From contig CAYRUO010000005.1 in the NCBI GenBank assembly GCA_964427505.1, positions 88,561-152,560 of the forward strand: a DNA stretch of 64,000 nucleotides. Reading direction: 5' to 3'. This document shows, one piece after another, positions 33,302-42,255 of this stretch (position 1 is the stretch's first letter; the number at the start of each line of letters is the position of its first letter). The DNA comes from Thermanaerothrix sp034436175 (lineage in GTDB: Bacteria; Chloroflexota; Anaerolineae; Anaerolineales; Anaerolineaceae). A program made the translations under genes and the position numbers. The notes below the pieces were generated by a model that was not told where the DNA came from, did not search any database, and saw only the letters and a program-made list of their open reading frames with translations.

Positions 33302-34296
33302 GCCGACTCTCCCACCATACCCCTTCGTGTGCGTGGGTCAACCACGAGGTAGGCGATGTCAATCATAAAATTGGCGATTAAGACCCCTAAGATAATAAAG
33401 AGGAAACAACCCTGAATCAGAAAGTAATCCTGATTCTGGATCGCGGCTAGAAGCAGATAACCGATGCCGGGGTAGGAGAAAACGACCTCGGTGACCAGTG
33501 CTCCCGCCACAATAACCCCTAACTTAAGCGCTAAACCGGTAATTTGGGGCAGGATGGCATTGTTGAAGGCGTATCTCCGAATCAGGCGCTTAGGGGCTCC
33601 GAGGGCGGTCAGATAACGAGAATATTCGGCCTCTAATTCGTAAATGATCATGTTGCGCATTCCGATCGCCCAACCCCCAAATTCGATGATGAAAAGTGAG
33701 GCAAACGGGAGGAACCAGTGGTGAAGCAAATCGAGCAAAAAAGCCCAAGACCAAGTTGGGCGTAAGGAAAAACTATAAGCCCCGGCAATGGGAAACCATC
33801 CCAAGACAATTCCGAAGAACCAGGCCAACAGAATGCCCAGCCACATGTAGGGGGTGGCGGTCAAAATGTAACTAAGGGGGAGGATGAAATTATCCAGACG
33901 TTTAGCCCGTGCCGCGATAGCCCCAAAATGATTGCCGGCGTACCACCCTAGAAGGATGGATGGAACGAGTAGAAACACGTCGTAAGGAACGGCACGCTTT
34001 AGAACATCCACGACCGGGGTGGGAAAAAGATAGGTGCTGATGCCCAGATTGCCCTGGAAGAGTGCTTTCCAAAAGTTGAGATATTGTTGCCACAAGGGAA
34101 GATCAAGGCCAAACAGACGTGCGTAATAGTCGTACATCATTTGGATTGCCGAGGCGTTGGAGGCTACCGAGACGCGTGCCAACATGTTGCGAATCGGATC
34201 ACCGGGCATGAAGCGCGGAATGAGCCAATCAATCGTGACGGCAAGAAAAAATGTCAGCGTGTAAATCAGTATTTTGCGTGTCAAATACCGCCGCAT
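33298..34296 (-). CDS. ABC importer permease (OppB/DppB type)
   Basis: 332 residues, six membrane helices. The first helix (IYTLTFFLAVTIDWLIPRFMPGDP) with the PGDP motif, and the EAA loop (YSRYLTALGAPKRLIRRYAFNNAILPQ), mark OppB-type permeases. It follows the binding-protein gene after a 127-base gap that contains a strong hairpin. The next gene overlaps it by four bases. Confidence 0.93.
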   Translation of the reverse strand: MRRYLTRKILIYTLTFFLAVTIDWLIPRFMPGDPIRNMLARVSVASNASAIQMMYDYYARLFGLDLPLWQQYLNFWKALFQGNLGISTYLFPTPVVDVLKRAVPYDVFLLVPSILLGWYAGNHFGAIAARAKRLDNFILPLSYILTATPYMWLGILLAWFFGIVLGWFPIAGAYSFSLRPTWSWAFLLDLLHHWFLPFASLFIIEFGGWAIGMRNMIIYELEAEYSRYLTALGAPKRLIRRYAFNNAILPQITGLALKLGVIVAGALVTEVVFSYPGIGYLLLAAIQNQDYFLIQGCFLFIILGVLIANFMIDIAYLVVDPRTRRGMVGESA

Positions 34297-34372
34297 GCAG
34301 GGCTCCTGGGGCTGAGGGGATAAAGATATTTTAGTGGGTCAAAACGTTTTAAGATGACGAAAATATTGGGTT

Positions 34373-34409
34373 GGGATGCCGCTTCCCCTTCTATGGGAAG
34401 CGGCATCCC
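34373..34409 (-). terminator. Intra-operon hairpin after the binding-protein gene
   Basis: Perfect 15-base stem (GGGATGCCGCTTCCC and its complement) with a seven-base loop, between the binding protein and the permeases. On the transcribed strand it is followed by AACCCAATATTTT, not a pure T run, so it probably protects the upstream mRNA or ends only part of the transcripts, giving more binding protein than permease. Confidence 0.6.
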
Positions 34410-34423
34410 TCAGACAGTGTGGC

Positions 34424-36226
34424 TTAAGGCTGTGCTACCGGCTTCAGGTTGATCAAGGTTTGCAGACCGCCCATCTGCCAGTAACCCGACCACGTGGTGG
34501 GCAGGGAGACAGGGTTCTTTTCATTCGGCCAATTGGTCCAGGTGGTCTCCGTCCATTGTGCCCATAGACCGTTGTACCACAACGGGATCACCGGCATCTC
34601 GGTGAGCATAAGTTCCTGGATCTTGCTGGTTGCGGCCTTCATACCGGCTTCATCCGTGGTCGGTACACGGGCGAGGGCATCCACCAGGTCGAACATTTGC
34701 TGGTTGACGTAGCGCCCGAAGTTACCGGCCTGCATTTGTTCCTGGATCGGGTGCCGGAAGAGCAGGTTGTAGAGCGTCCAGGGTGTATTGCTCATCTGAG
34801 CCCAGTTGTTGAGGGTCATGTCGAAGGTGCCGCCTTGCAAGGCTGTGTTCCAGGCGCCGTAATCGGGGTAGGCAGCTTGGATGTTGATCCCGGCGGCCTG
34901 TGCGCTGGAGGCGATGATGTCAATGGCCGCCATCCAGTCGGTCCACCCGTTCGGGCAGGTCACCTGGAGTTCAATCTTGGAGCCATCTGGCGCTTCCACG
35001 AAACCGTCACCGTTGACATCCTTATAGCCGGCTTCGGCAAGCATTTGCTTAGCCTTGGCGGTATCGAAGGTGTAACCCAAGCGGGCAATGACGTCCGGGT
35101 CATCGTATTTACTCATCGTGGGGAGCAGTCCAGAGGGGCTGGCGGCCTTGACCAGGTTGGCGTAAGCCACATTGACGATAGAAGGCACATCAATCGCGAA
35201 GGCAAGGGCGCGGCGGAACTTCGGGTCATCCATAGGTTTCTTGGTGGTGTTCAGGAAGAGCACGGCGGTGTTAGCCGAGAGCATGTAAGGTGCCTTCTCG
35301 TAAAAGGTCTTGACGTAGCCCTTCTCGGCCAGGGTGGCGATGCCGGGGAGGAAGTTGTTGCTCAGGTCCAGTTCGCCCTTGACCACCATACCCAGGGCAA
35401 CGTTGTTGCTCGACACGCGGATATCCACAATGTATTTAGGTGCCGGTTTGCCAAAGATGGGAATTCCCCACCAATTCTCATTTCGCACCCAGACGTTGCG
35501 ATCCTCAGCGTGGGTGAGGTACAAATAGGCGCCAGAACCAACCGGTTTTTCATTCGCGCCCGTGGTAATTTCCTCCTCGGTGCGATTCTCCCATAGATGT
35601 TTGGGAACGATAGGCAGGTTAAAGAGGTAATTTTCCCATTCCTGGTAGAGCGGGTCGTTGAAGGTCAACTTGAGTGTGGTGTCATTCACAATGGTGACGT
35701 CGGTCAGGCCGGTATTGGTCCAGAGCGGTGAGAACCATAGGGCGGGATATTTCTTACCCAATTCCAATGTGAATTTGACGTCTTCGGCGGTCAAGGGCTG
35801 ACCATCGCTCCACGTCAAGCCTTTGCGCAGGGTGACTTCATAGGTAGTGGGGTCCGTCCATTCGCCTTTTTCGGCCAACCAGGGGATGAACTTATCCGTT
35901 AGAGGATCATAGTTGAACAGGAACTCATAGACGAACCCAATGGTTCCGGTGGCGTTGGCCAACATTCCCGGCTGGAAGGGGTTCCAGGTCGAGGGTGGAC
36001 CCCAGGCGGCGCCGCTGACATAGATGGTTTCATTGCGCGGGTAGGTGGTTGGAGCGGCTTGACCGGTGGGCGTTACCTCAACCACCTGGGTTTGGATGAC
36101 GGTTTTCTCGACCTCCACGGTTTCAATGATTTTCTCGGGAGTGGGGGTGGCTGCCGGACCACAAGCCGCCAAGAGCAGGCTGGCCAGGATCAGCACAGTG
36201 AAGACAGATAGGGCAAGCTTACGCAT
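34424..36226 (-). CDS. ABC importer substrate-binding lipoprotein, family 5
   Basis: 600 residues. Signal peptide with lipobox LLLAACG, a Thr/Pro linker (ATPTPEK), then a family 5 (Opp/Dpp-like) fold: LRKGLTWSDGQPLTAEDVKFT is the diagnostic segment, followed by FRRALAFAIDVPSIV. It captures the ligand outside the membrane. The adjacent LacI genes and GH130 phosphorylase suggest a manno- or gluco-oligosaccharide; a peptide cannot be excluded. First structural gene after the LacI operator. Confidence 0.93.
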   Translation of the reverse strand: MRKLALSVFTVLILASLLLAACGPAATPTPEKIIETVEVEKTVIQTQVVEVTPTGQAAPTTYPRNETIYVSGAAWGPPSTWNPFQPGMLANATGTIGFVYEFLFNYDPLTDKFIPWLAEKGEWTDPTTYEVTLRKGLTWSDGQPLTAEDVKFTLELGKKYPALWFSPLWTNTGLTDVTIVNDTTLKLTFNDPLYQEWENYLFNLPIVPKHLWENRTEEEITTGANEKPVGSGAYLYLTHAEDRNVWVRNENWWGIPIFGKPAPKYIVDIRVSSNNVALGMVVKGELDLSNNFLPGIATLAEKGYVKTFYEKAPYMLSANTAVLFLNTTKKPMDDPKFRRALAFAIDVPSIVNVAYANLVKAASPSGLLPTMSKYDDPDVIARLGYTFDTAKAKQMLAEAGYKDVNGDGFVEAPDGSKIELQVTCPNGWTDWMAAIDIIASSAQAAGINIQAAYPDYGAWNTALQGGTFDMTLNNWAQMSNTPWTLYNLLFRHPIQEQMQAGNFGRYVNQQMFDLVDALARVPTTDEAGMKAATSKIQELMLTEMPVIPLWYNGLWAQWTETTWTNWPNEKNPVSLPTTWSGYWQMGGLQTLINLKPVAQP

Positions 36227-36371
36227 GGTTCCTTTCTCCTTTCTTCCGGTTCACGTACACATGTAGGGGTTTACATTGGGATGACGTGTGGAAAATTTAT
36301 GGACTTCTCGTGATGAACATCTCCTCCTGGCTGATCACCTCCTCTAAAATTTTTTGAAGAACCATCGCGTT

Positions 36372-36387
36372 TTGAGAGCGCTCCCAA
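36372..36387 (-). promoter_or_regulatory. LacI-type operator before the importer operon
   Basis: On + the site reads TTGAGAGCGCTCCCAA, a 16-base palindrome with central GC and one mismatch pair. It is nearly the same as the site before the lacI gene (37490). It lies between the lacI stop and the binding-protein start, 146 bases ahead of the ATG. No convincing -10/-35 pair is visible next to it. Confidence 0.75.
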
Positions 36388-36410
36388 TTCGCGGCAAGAA
36401 ATTTCATTGC

Positions 36411-37442
36411 TTATCCCGGACTGCGTCGTTTGAGAGCGCCGCACGAATCGCGTACCACCAGTTCGGTGTCCATAATGACCCGTCGTGGGGGTTGGACGCC
36501 GTTTTCAATTAAATCGAGCAAGATCTCAACCGCTTTAAAGCCCAAGGGCGCAATCGGTTGACGTACTGTAGTGAGGGGTGGGGTGGCGGTGGAGGCAAAC
36601 GGCAGATCGTCGAAACCCACAACCGCAATATCCTCCGGGATGCGCAAGCCGGCTTCGCGAATGGCGCGCATGGCACCGATGGCCATGGCGTCTGAGGCGG
36701 CAAAGACGGCATCTGGCCGTGTCGGGAGCAGGCTCTGCATGGCGTAGTAGCCTCCCGCTTCGGTAAAATCTCCTTCCACGATCAGTGATGGATCAACTTT
36801 TCGTCCCCGCTCCAGTAGGGCCCGGGTATAGCCCTCTTTGCGATCTATGCTTACGGTGGAGTTATCGGGACCGGCAATGGTGGCGATGCGCTGATACCCC
36901 AGGCGGATTAAGTGGCTCACCGCATTATAGGCGGCATTGACGTTATCCACATCAATGTAACTGATCCCATCCGGATTGAAGGGGCGGCCGATCACCACCA
37001 AGGGGATGTTTGAAGCAAGTAGGCGATCCATCAATTGGTCCCCAATTTGGCCGGATTGAAGTAGGATGCCGTCCAACAAACCGCGGCGTGAAATGCGTGG
37101 GTAGATTTTGGTCTCGTCGTCTGCGCTGCTGACCAGAAAGAGCGCCAAAGTGTAGTTGTAGTGGTTGCAGGCTTGAGCAATACCCTGCGTTAGGCGCGGA
37201 AAATAGGGGTCGCTGAAGAAAGAACTGACGCTCCGTGGCAGTACCAGTCCCAGCATTAGGGAGCGCTGTGAGGCCAGGGTACGCGCGGCCGCATTGGGGT
37301 GGTAGCCGGTTTGGCGAATAACCTCTAATACGCGTCGGCGTACTTCTTCACGCACATTGGGATGATCATTGAGGACGCGTGAGACGGTAGAGCGCGAAAC
37401 ACCGGCTTGGCGGGCAATGTCTTCGAGGGTCAGGTTGGACAT
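36411..37442 (-). CDS. LacI-family repressor of the importer
   Basis: 343 residues. N-terminal helix-turn-helix TLEDIARQAGVSRSTVSRVLNDHPNV followed by the hinge helix NAAARTLASQ, then a periplasmic-binding-protein-like effector domain. I start at the ATG directly before SNLTLEDIA. The palindrome TTGGAAGCGCTCCCAA just after its own promoter indicates autoregulation, and the similar site in front of the binding-protein gene makes the importer its target. Confidence 0.93.
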   Translation of the reverse strand: MSNLTLEDIARQAGVSRSTVSRVLNDHPNVREEVRRRVLEVIRQTGYHPNAAARTLASQRSLMLGLVLPRSVSSFFSDPYFPRLTQGIAQACNHYNYTLALFLVSSADDETKIYPRISRRGLLDGILLQSGQIGDQLMDRLLASNIPLVVIGRPFNPDGISYIDVDNVNAAYNAVSHLIRLGYQRIATIAGPDNSTVSIDRKEGYTRALLERGRKVDPSLIVEGDFTEAGGYYAMQSLLPTRPDAVFAASDAMAIGAMRAIREAGLRIPEDIAVVGFDDLPFASTATPPLTTVRQPIAPLGFKAVEILLDLIENGVQPPRRVIMDTELVVRDSCGALKRRSPG

Positions 37443-37489
37443 GGATGACCTGTGGGTGGTGATACAAGGGGCGCCAGGGCAAGATGGTT

Positions 37490-37505
37490 TTGGAAGCGCT
37501 CCCAA
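37490..37505 (-). promoter_or_regulatory. LacI-type operator upstream of the lacI gene
   Basis: TTGGAAGCGCTCCCAA, a 16-base palindrome with the core AGCGCT usual for LacI-family repressors. It sits immediately downstream of the predicted transcription start and 48 bases ahead of the lacI ATG, where bound repressor would block the promoter. Confidence 0.8.
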
Positions 37506-37513
37506 CTTATTTC

Positions 37514-37542
37514 ATTATAGAAAAATTGTGAACAAAAGTCAA
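37514..37542 (-). promoter_or_regulatory. Promoter of the lacI gene
   Basis: Reading on the minus strand: TTGACT (37542-37537), 17-base spacer, TATAAT (37519-37514). Transcription would start near 37507, next to the operator. Confidence 0.8.
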
Positions 37543-37773
37543 TCGGGTTGGACTTAAAATCGGTAAATTAAAATTTTAGTTGAGTCGCCCTGGAGGTATT
37601 AGAGAGATAAATTGGGCTCACAGGGTTTAGATGGTCACAGTTTTGTGGGATGTTAAGGGACAAATCGGGTTGGTGGAAAGAGGAAGATGAAGAGGAACGA
37701 GAATTTTTATCAAGGCGAGAGGGGAATTTGCGGGTTTTTAGAAATTTTTGAAAAAAATTTACCGAGATACGAC
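37543..37773. other. Intergenic stretch between divergent lacI genes
   Basis: AT-rich, with no ORF I would support on either strand, no tRNA and no strong hairpin. The promoters of the two divergent regulators lie at its edges. Confidence 0.6.
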
Positions 37774-37801
37774 TTGACTTTGGGCGAATTGTGACTAGAA
37801 T
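37774..37801 (+). promoter_or_regulatory. Promoter of the second lacI gene and GH130 gene
   Basis: TTGACT (37774-37779), 16-base spacer, TAGAAT (37796-37801). Transcription would start near 37808, about 29 bases before the ATG. Confidence 0.7.
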
Positions 37802-37836
37802 CATAAAAACCTTTAAATACTTTAGAACCTGACTCG

Positions 37837-38892
37837 ATGATGACCAAAAGAGTAAAAATTGCGGAAATTGCTCATCGTTGCGGTGTTTCGGTTTCCACCG
37901 TTTCTCTGGTTTTGAATAATCGCCCTGGTGTGGCTCAGGAGACACGCGAACGGGTGCTGGCTGTAGCGGCGGAATTGGGATATCCGATCAACTCGTCGTC
38001 TTCCAAAGATCGCGAATCCCCGCTTTCCACCCTGCGTATGCTGGTTAAATTAGACCCAGACTTGGCTCCGCAGGCCAACCCGTTCTATTCCAAAGTGATT
38101 TTGGGGATTGAGGAAGCTTGCCGCCATAAAGGGATCAATCTGCTGTTTGCCTCACTGCCGGTGGATGAGAACAATCAACCGCTTGAAATTTCTCCCCAAT
38201 GGCTTAGCGGGAATCCCGATGGGCTTCTGCTGGTGGGGGTTTATGTGAACGAGACCTTTATGGATTTGTTAGCTCAATATGCCGGGCCGGTCGTTCTGAT
38301 AGATAGCTACGCGGTTCGTGAAGAATTTGACGCCGTGCTCTCGGATAATTTCCGCGCGGCTTACCAAGCCGTGGAATATTTGATCGCCAAAGGACACCAG
38401 CATATTGGGTTAGTTGGGGGAGACGAGCGGTGTTATCCCAGCCTACGCGATCGCCGCAATGGCTATCTACGCGCGCTTAAAGAGCACGGAATTTCGCACA
38501 CCTACCTCGCTAATTTCAATATCAGCCGGTCACGAGGTTTTGAAGAAACCATTGCGTTGCTCAAAGCGCATCCTCAGATCAGCGCCCTTTTCTGCATCAA
38601 CGATGAAGTGGCCAATGCCGCCGTTCGTGCGGCTCAGAACCTGGGACGACGCGTGCCGGAAGACCTTGCGGTGATCGGTTATGACGATACCTATATTGCT
38701 ACTCATACCCATCCGACGCTAACCACCCTACATGTGGACACATTGGCTATGGGACGGGCCGCGGTGGAGTTGTTGGAACTGCGACGCCAACATCCCGATG
38801 CGGCACGGATGACACTGCTCATTCATCCCGTTTTGGTGGAGCGGGAATCGGTGACGGCATTAACTGTGCACAAGGAGATGGTTAAGCCATGA
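37837..38892 (+). CDS. LacI-family regulator, second
   Basis: 351 residues. Helix-turn-helix KIAEIAHRCGVSVSTVSLVLNNRPGV, then a sugar-binding effector domain ending in VIGYDDTYIATHTHPTLTTLHV. It differs clearly from the other LacI protein. It overlaps the GH130 gene by four bases (ATGA), so regulator and enzyme are co-translated. A second ATG follows directly as codon two. No exact copy of the AGCGCT palindrome lies at its own promoter, so it probably reads another operator. Confidence 0.92.
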   Translation: MMTKRVKIAEIAHRCGVSVSTVSLVLNNRPGVAQETRERVLAVAAELGYPINSSSSKDRESPLSTLRMLVKLDPDLAPQANPFYSKVILGIEEACRHKGINLLFASLPVDENNQPLEISPQWLSGNPDGLLLVGVYVNETFMDLLAQYAGPVVLIDSYAVREEFDAVLSDNFRAAYQAVEYLIAKGHQHIGLVGGDERCYPSLRDRRNGYLRALKEHGISHTYLANFNISRSRGFEETIALLKAHPQISALFCINDEVANAAVRAAQNLGRRVPEDLAVIGYDDTYIATHTHPTLTTLHVDTLAMGRAAVELLELRRQHPDAARMTLLIHPVLVERESVTALTVHKEMVKP

Positions 38893-39860
38893 ACATGTCT
38901 GCTTTACCTAACATTCCCTGGGAAGATCGCCCGCCGGGGTGCTCGGATGTCGTTTGGCGTTACAGCGGCAATCCCATTATTCCACGTCATCTCATCCCTT
39001 CAGCGAATAGCATCTTTAACAGCGCGGTCGTGCCCTTCAACGGGCATTTTGCAGGGGTATTTCGTTGCGATAACAAAAAGCGTGAGATGAATCTACATCG
39101 TGGTTTCAGCGCGGACGGCATTCATTGGCAATTGGACGATGCCCCGATCACCTGGCAATGCAAGGATGCGGAATTAGCCCAGTTCGAACACCGCTATGAC
39201 CCGCGTGTCGTGTGGCTGGAAGATCGCTATTATGTGACTTGGTGTAACGGTTATCATGGCCCCACGATTGGTGTGGGATATACGTTTGATTTTGAAACTT
39301 TTTACTTTTTGGAGAACGCTTTCCTCCCCTATAACCGCAACGGGGTGCTCTTCCCGCGCAAAATCAACGGCTACTACATGATGCTGAGTCGCCCCAGCGA
39401 CCGCGGGCACACGCCCTTTGGGGATATTTTTATCAGTCAAAGCCCGGATCTAATCCACTGGGGACAACATCGCTTTGTGATGAGCCCCAAGGGGGGATGG
39501 CAAAGCACGAAAATCGGTGCCGGCCCAATCCCGATTGAAACCCGTGAGGGCTGGTTGCTTTTCTATCATGGGGTGCTTACCTCGTGTAACGGTTTTGTCT
39601 ATTCCTTTGGAGCGGCGTTGCTCGACCTTGACCAACCCTGGAAGGTTATTGCACGCGGGGGGCCGTATCTTATGTCTCCGCAGACCCTTTATGAATGTGT
39701 CGGCGATGTGCCCAATGTGGTTTTCCCCTGTGCGACGCTTTATGATCCGCCCACAGGTCGCCTGGCCATTTACTATGGGGCGGCCGACACAGTGACCGCA
39801 TTAGCATTTGCCTACTTAGACGAAGTAATAGAATTTATCAAGACCACCAGTGAAATTTAG
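38889..39860 (+). CDS. GH130 glycoside phosphorylase (beta-mannoside type)
   Basis: 323 residues forming a five-bladed propeller. Characteristic segments: FNSAVVPFNGHFAGVFR, FEHRYDPRVVWLEDRYYVTW with the proton-donor Asp region, KIGAGPIPIETREGWLLFYHG and FPCATLYDPPTGRLAIYYGAADT. GH130 enzymes cleave beta-mannosides with phosphate (or water in one subgroup) to give mannose 1-phosphate. The substrate cannot be fixed from sequence; neighbours suggest imported manno-oligosaccharides. No signal peptide, so it acts in the cytoplasm. Confidence 0.9.
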   Translation: MNMSALPNIPWEDRPPGCSDVVWRYSGNPIIPRHLIPSANSIFNSAVVPFNGHFAGVFRCDNKKREMNLHRGFSADGIHWQLDDAPITWQCKDAELAQFEHRYDPRVVWLEDRYYVTWCNGYHGPTIGVGYTFDFETFYFLENAFLPYNRNGVLFPRKINGYYMMLSRPSDRGHTPFGDIFISQSPDLIHWGQHRFVMSPKGGWQSTKIGAGPIPIETREGWLLFYHGVLTSCNGFVYSFGAALLDLDQPWKVIARGGPYLMSPQTLYECVGDVPNVVFPCATLYDPPTGRLAIYYGAADTVTALAFAYLDEVIEFIKTTSEI

Positions 39861-39894
39861 TTTTTGAAAAAGGCGGATAAAACAAGGTGTAGTA

Positions 39895-39931
39895 ACCAAG
39901 CGGTGAACAACCATCACCGTTTGGTGTTTTT
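39895..39931 (+). terminator. Terminator after GH130
   Basis: Twelve-base stem ACCAAGCGGTGA / TCACCGTTTGGT (one G-T pair), loop ACAACCA, followed by GTTTTT. It separates the GH130 transcript from the exporter genes. Confidence 0.85.
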
Positions 39932-40015
39932 ATAAAGGGGGATGTGCAACCTTGGATTCGAAATCGCGTAGATTAGGATTGGTGGAGTCTTTCTATCACG
40001 CTTTCGGGAGTTGCG

Positions 40016-40951
40016 ATGATTCGGGTGCAAAATCTTACCAAGCGTTTTGATCATCTGACTGCTGTAGATGACCTCACGTTTGAAGTCAGAGCGGGGGAAA
40101 TTTTCAGCCTACTTGGCCCGAACGGGGCGGGGAAAACTACGACTATTTCAATCCTTGCGACGTTGTTGTTACCGACCTCAGGCGAGGCTTGGATTGGCGG
40201 CTATTCGATCCTAAAACACCCTCTGGAAGTACGCCGCCTGATTGGGGTGGTGCCCCAGGAAATTGCGCTTTATCAAGATCTGAGCGGCTATGAAAACTTA
40301 TGGTTCTGGGGACAGATGTATGGATTGAAAGGAAGAGAACTACGCCAGCGGATTCACTCAACCTTAGAACAAGTGGGGCTCAGCGAAAAGGCCGATCACA
40401 AAGTGCGCACCTATTCGGGTGGGATGAAACGCCGCCTGAACCTGGCGGCAGGGTTGTTGCATCGCCCGCAGGTGCTTTTTCTGGATGAGCCTACGGTAGG
40501 GATTGACCCGCAGTCCCGGCGCGCGATTCTGGACTTTGTCAAGTCTCTCAACCGTGAGGGAATCACGATCCTTTATACCACTCACTACATGGAAGAAGCC
40601 CAGGAACTTTCCCATCGGGTGGGCATCATGGATCACGGAAGATTGATTGCATTGGGGACGCAGTCAGAACTCTTACAACAGGTGGGTGAATATGATACCC
40701 TGATACTAACCTTTGAGGATGATTTGAATCCCCAACCCCCATTGGAGGCATTGCAGCGTTTACCGGGTGTAATCAACGCGATTCAAGAGGATCGCCGTCT
40801 AAAAGTGCTCACCCGTACCTCGGGAGAAATTTTGCCTCATCTCATTGCTGTGTGTTTAGAGCATGGTGTGCGCATCCGCGGTGTAGAAATCATCGAACCC
40901 AATCTTGAGGCCGTCTTCTTAAAACTGACCGGTCGTGCGCTAAGGGATTAG
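40016..40951 (+). CDS. ABC-2 exporter ATPase (CcmA/DrrA type)
   Basis: 311 residues. Walker A GPNGAGKTT, signature YSGGMKRRLNLAAGL, Walker B VLFLDEPTVGIDPQSR and H-loop TTHYMEEA are intact. The last about 90 residues form the DrrA-type C-terminal domain (DLNPQPPLEALQRLPGV). It powers the two permeases encoded next. Substrate of such exporters (drugs, lipids, peptides) is not visible from sequence. Confidence 0.95.
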   Translation: MIRVQNLTKRFDHLTAVDDLTFEVRAGEIFSLLGPNGAGKTTTISILATLLLPTSGEAWIGGYSILKHPLEVRRLIGVVPQEIALYQDLSGYENLWFWGQMYGLKGRELRQRIHSTLEQVGLSEKADHKVRTYSGGMKRRLNLAAGLLHRPQVLFLDEPTVGIDPQSRRAILDFVKSLNREGITILYTTHYMEEAQELSHRVGIMDHGRLIALGTQSELLQQVGEYDTLILTFEDDLNPQPPLEALQRLPGVINAIQEDRRLKVLTRTSGEILPHLIAVCLEHGVRIRGVEIIEPNLEAVFLKLTGRALRD

Positions 40952-40962
40952 GGAGGACGAGG

Positions 40963-42243
40963 ATGCGGCGGATTCTGCTCATCGCGTTCAAGGATTTGCT
41001 TTTGATCATTCGGGATCGTTCAACCGTATTGATGATCTTGATTGGGCCATTTTTGTTGACGCTTGGGATGGGATTGATCAGCGGTCAGATGGGAGGGAGC
41101 GCAAGTCCATCAAGTGGTCCCAGCGACATCCCGGTGGTGATCGTGAATCAGGATGGTCAGAGCCTGGGAAATGCTTTGGTGAATGTGCTTTCTTCACCCG
41201 AATTAGCGACCTTGCTCGAGCCTGGCTTGGTTTCGGATGTAGAGGAGGCTAAACAACAGGTTGAAGAGGATCAAGCGGCAGCAGCGATCATTATCCCGGC
41301 AGGCTTTACCCGGAGTTTGATCCCACCTGCAGGGGAATGGCAAGCATGGTTGCCTTCATCATCATCCAACATCCCCCTTCAGATTTATGCTAATCCCGGG
41401 CGTCCCAACAGCGTCGCCGTTGTTGAGAGCATTGTGCGCGAGTTCCTCTTTCGGGTGGAAAAGGGACGCATCCTGGGCTGGACGGCAATCGCCCCATTGG
41501 TGGCGAAGGGGGTGATTCAACCCGCGCAAGCCGAAGACGTGGGACGCGCGTGGGGCGAATCCCAGGCGTGGTCAGGCGTGGAAAAGGATTTGATCCGGGT
41601 GGTCATTACCGAAGGCGAAGCAACCCGCCCTCGTGACCTAAATGTGATGGCTTCAATGGCGCCGGGGATGGCACTGCTCTTCTTGATGTTCACCGCGACG
41701 TTCGGCGCCCGCTCGCTATTGGTCGAGCGCCGCCAGCAGACGTTGCAGCGACTGATGATCACTCCAACCCTGCCGCATCAGATCTTGCTTGGGAAGGGCA
41801 TTGGGGTTTACCTGAGTGGGGTCGTCCAGCAGGTGTTGTTGATCGGCGTCTCAACGTGGTTTTTTGCCTTGAACTGGGGGGACGCTTGGGGCGTCCTGGC
41901 GTTAATTTTGTGTGCCTCATTGGCTGCGGTGGGCTGGGGGTTATTCATCGCTGCGCTAGCGCGTACCCCGGCTCAGGTTGCTTCCGCCGGTACAGCGCTG
42001 ATGTTGGTCTTCGGGTTGTTGGGCGGCAGTTTTGTGGATCTGGGAGATATGCCGCCCGCGTTATATGTCCTGAGCCGCCTCACCCCGAATGCCTGGGGAT
42101 TGGACGGGTATGCGATTCTGGCTGGTGGCGGATCGCTGAGCCAGATTGCTCAACCTCTGTTGGCCCTGCTGCTCATGGGTGTTGTATTGATCACCCTGGC
42201 TGGAATGGTTCTGATGCGTTCACGTCGTTTCGCTCAGGTTTAA
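40963..42243 (+). CDS. ABC-2 type permease, first
   Basis: 426 residues. One N-terminal helix (IRDRSTVLMILIGPFLLTLGM), a large extracytoplasmic domain of about 190 residues, then five or so membrane helices; this is the ABC2_membrane_3 layout (MFTATFGARSLLVERRQQTLQRLMITP). It is 11 bases after the ATPase and 12 before its partner permease, so the pair probably forms a heterodimer. Confidence 0.92.
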   Translation: MRRILLIAFKDLLLIIRDRSTVLMILIGPFLLTLGMGLISGQMGGSASPSSGPSDIPVVIVNQDGQSLGNALVNVLSSPELATLLEPGLVSDVEEAKQQVEEDQAAAAIIIPAGFTRSLIPPAGEWQAWLPSSSSNIPLQIYANPGRPNSVAVVESIVREFLFRVEKGRILGWTAIAPLVAKGVIQPAQAEDVGRAWGESQAWSGVEKDLIRVVITEGEATRPRDLNVMASMAPGMALLFLMFTATFGARSLLVERRQQTLQRLMITPTLPHQILLGKGIGVYLSGVVQQVLLIGVSTWFFALNWGDAWGVLALILCASLAAVGWGLFIAALARTPAQVASAGTALMLVFGLLGGSFVDLGDMPPALYVLSRLTPNAWGLDGYAILAGGGSLSQIAQPLLALLLMGVVLITLAGMVLMRSRRFAQV

Positions 42244-42255
42244 TGAGGAAGCATT

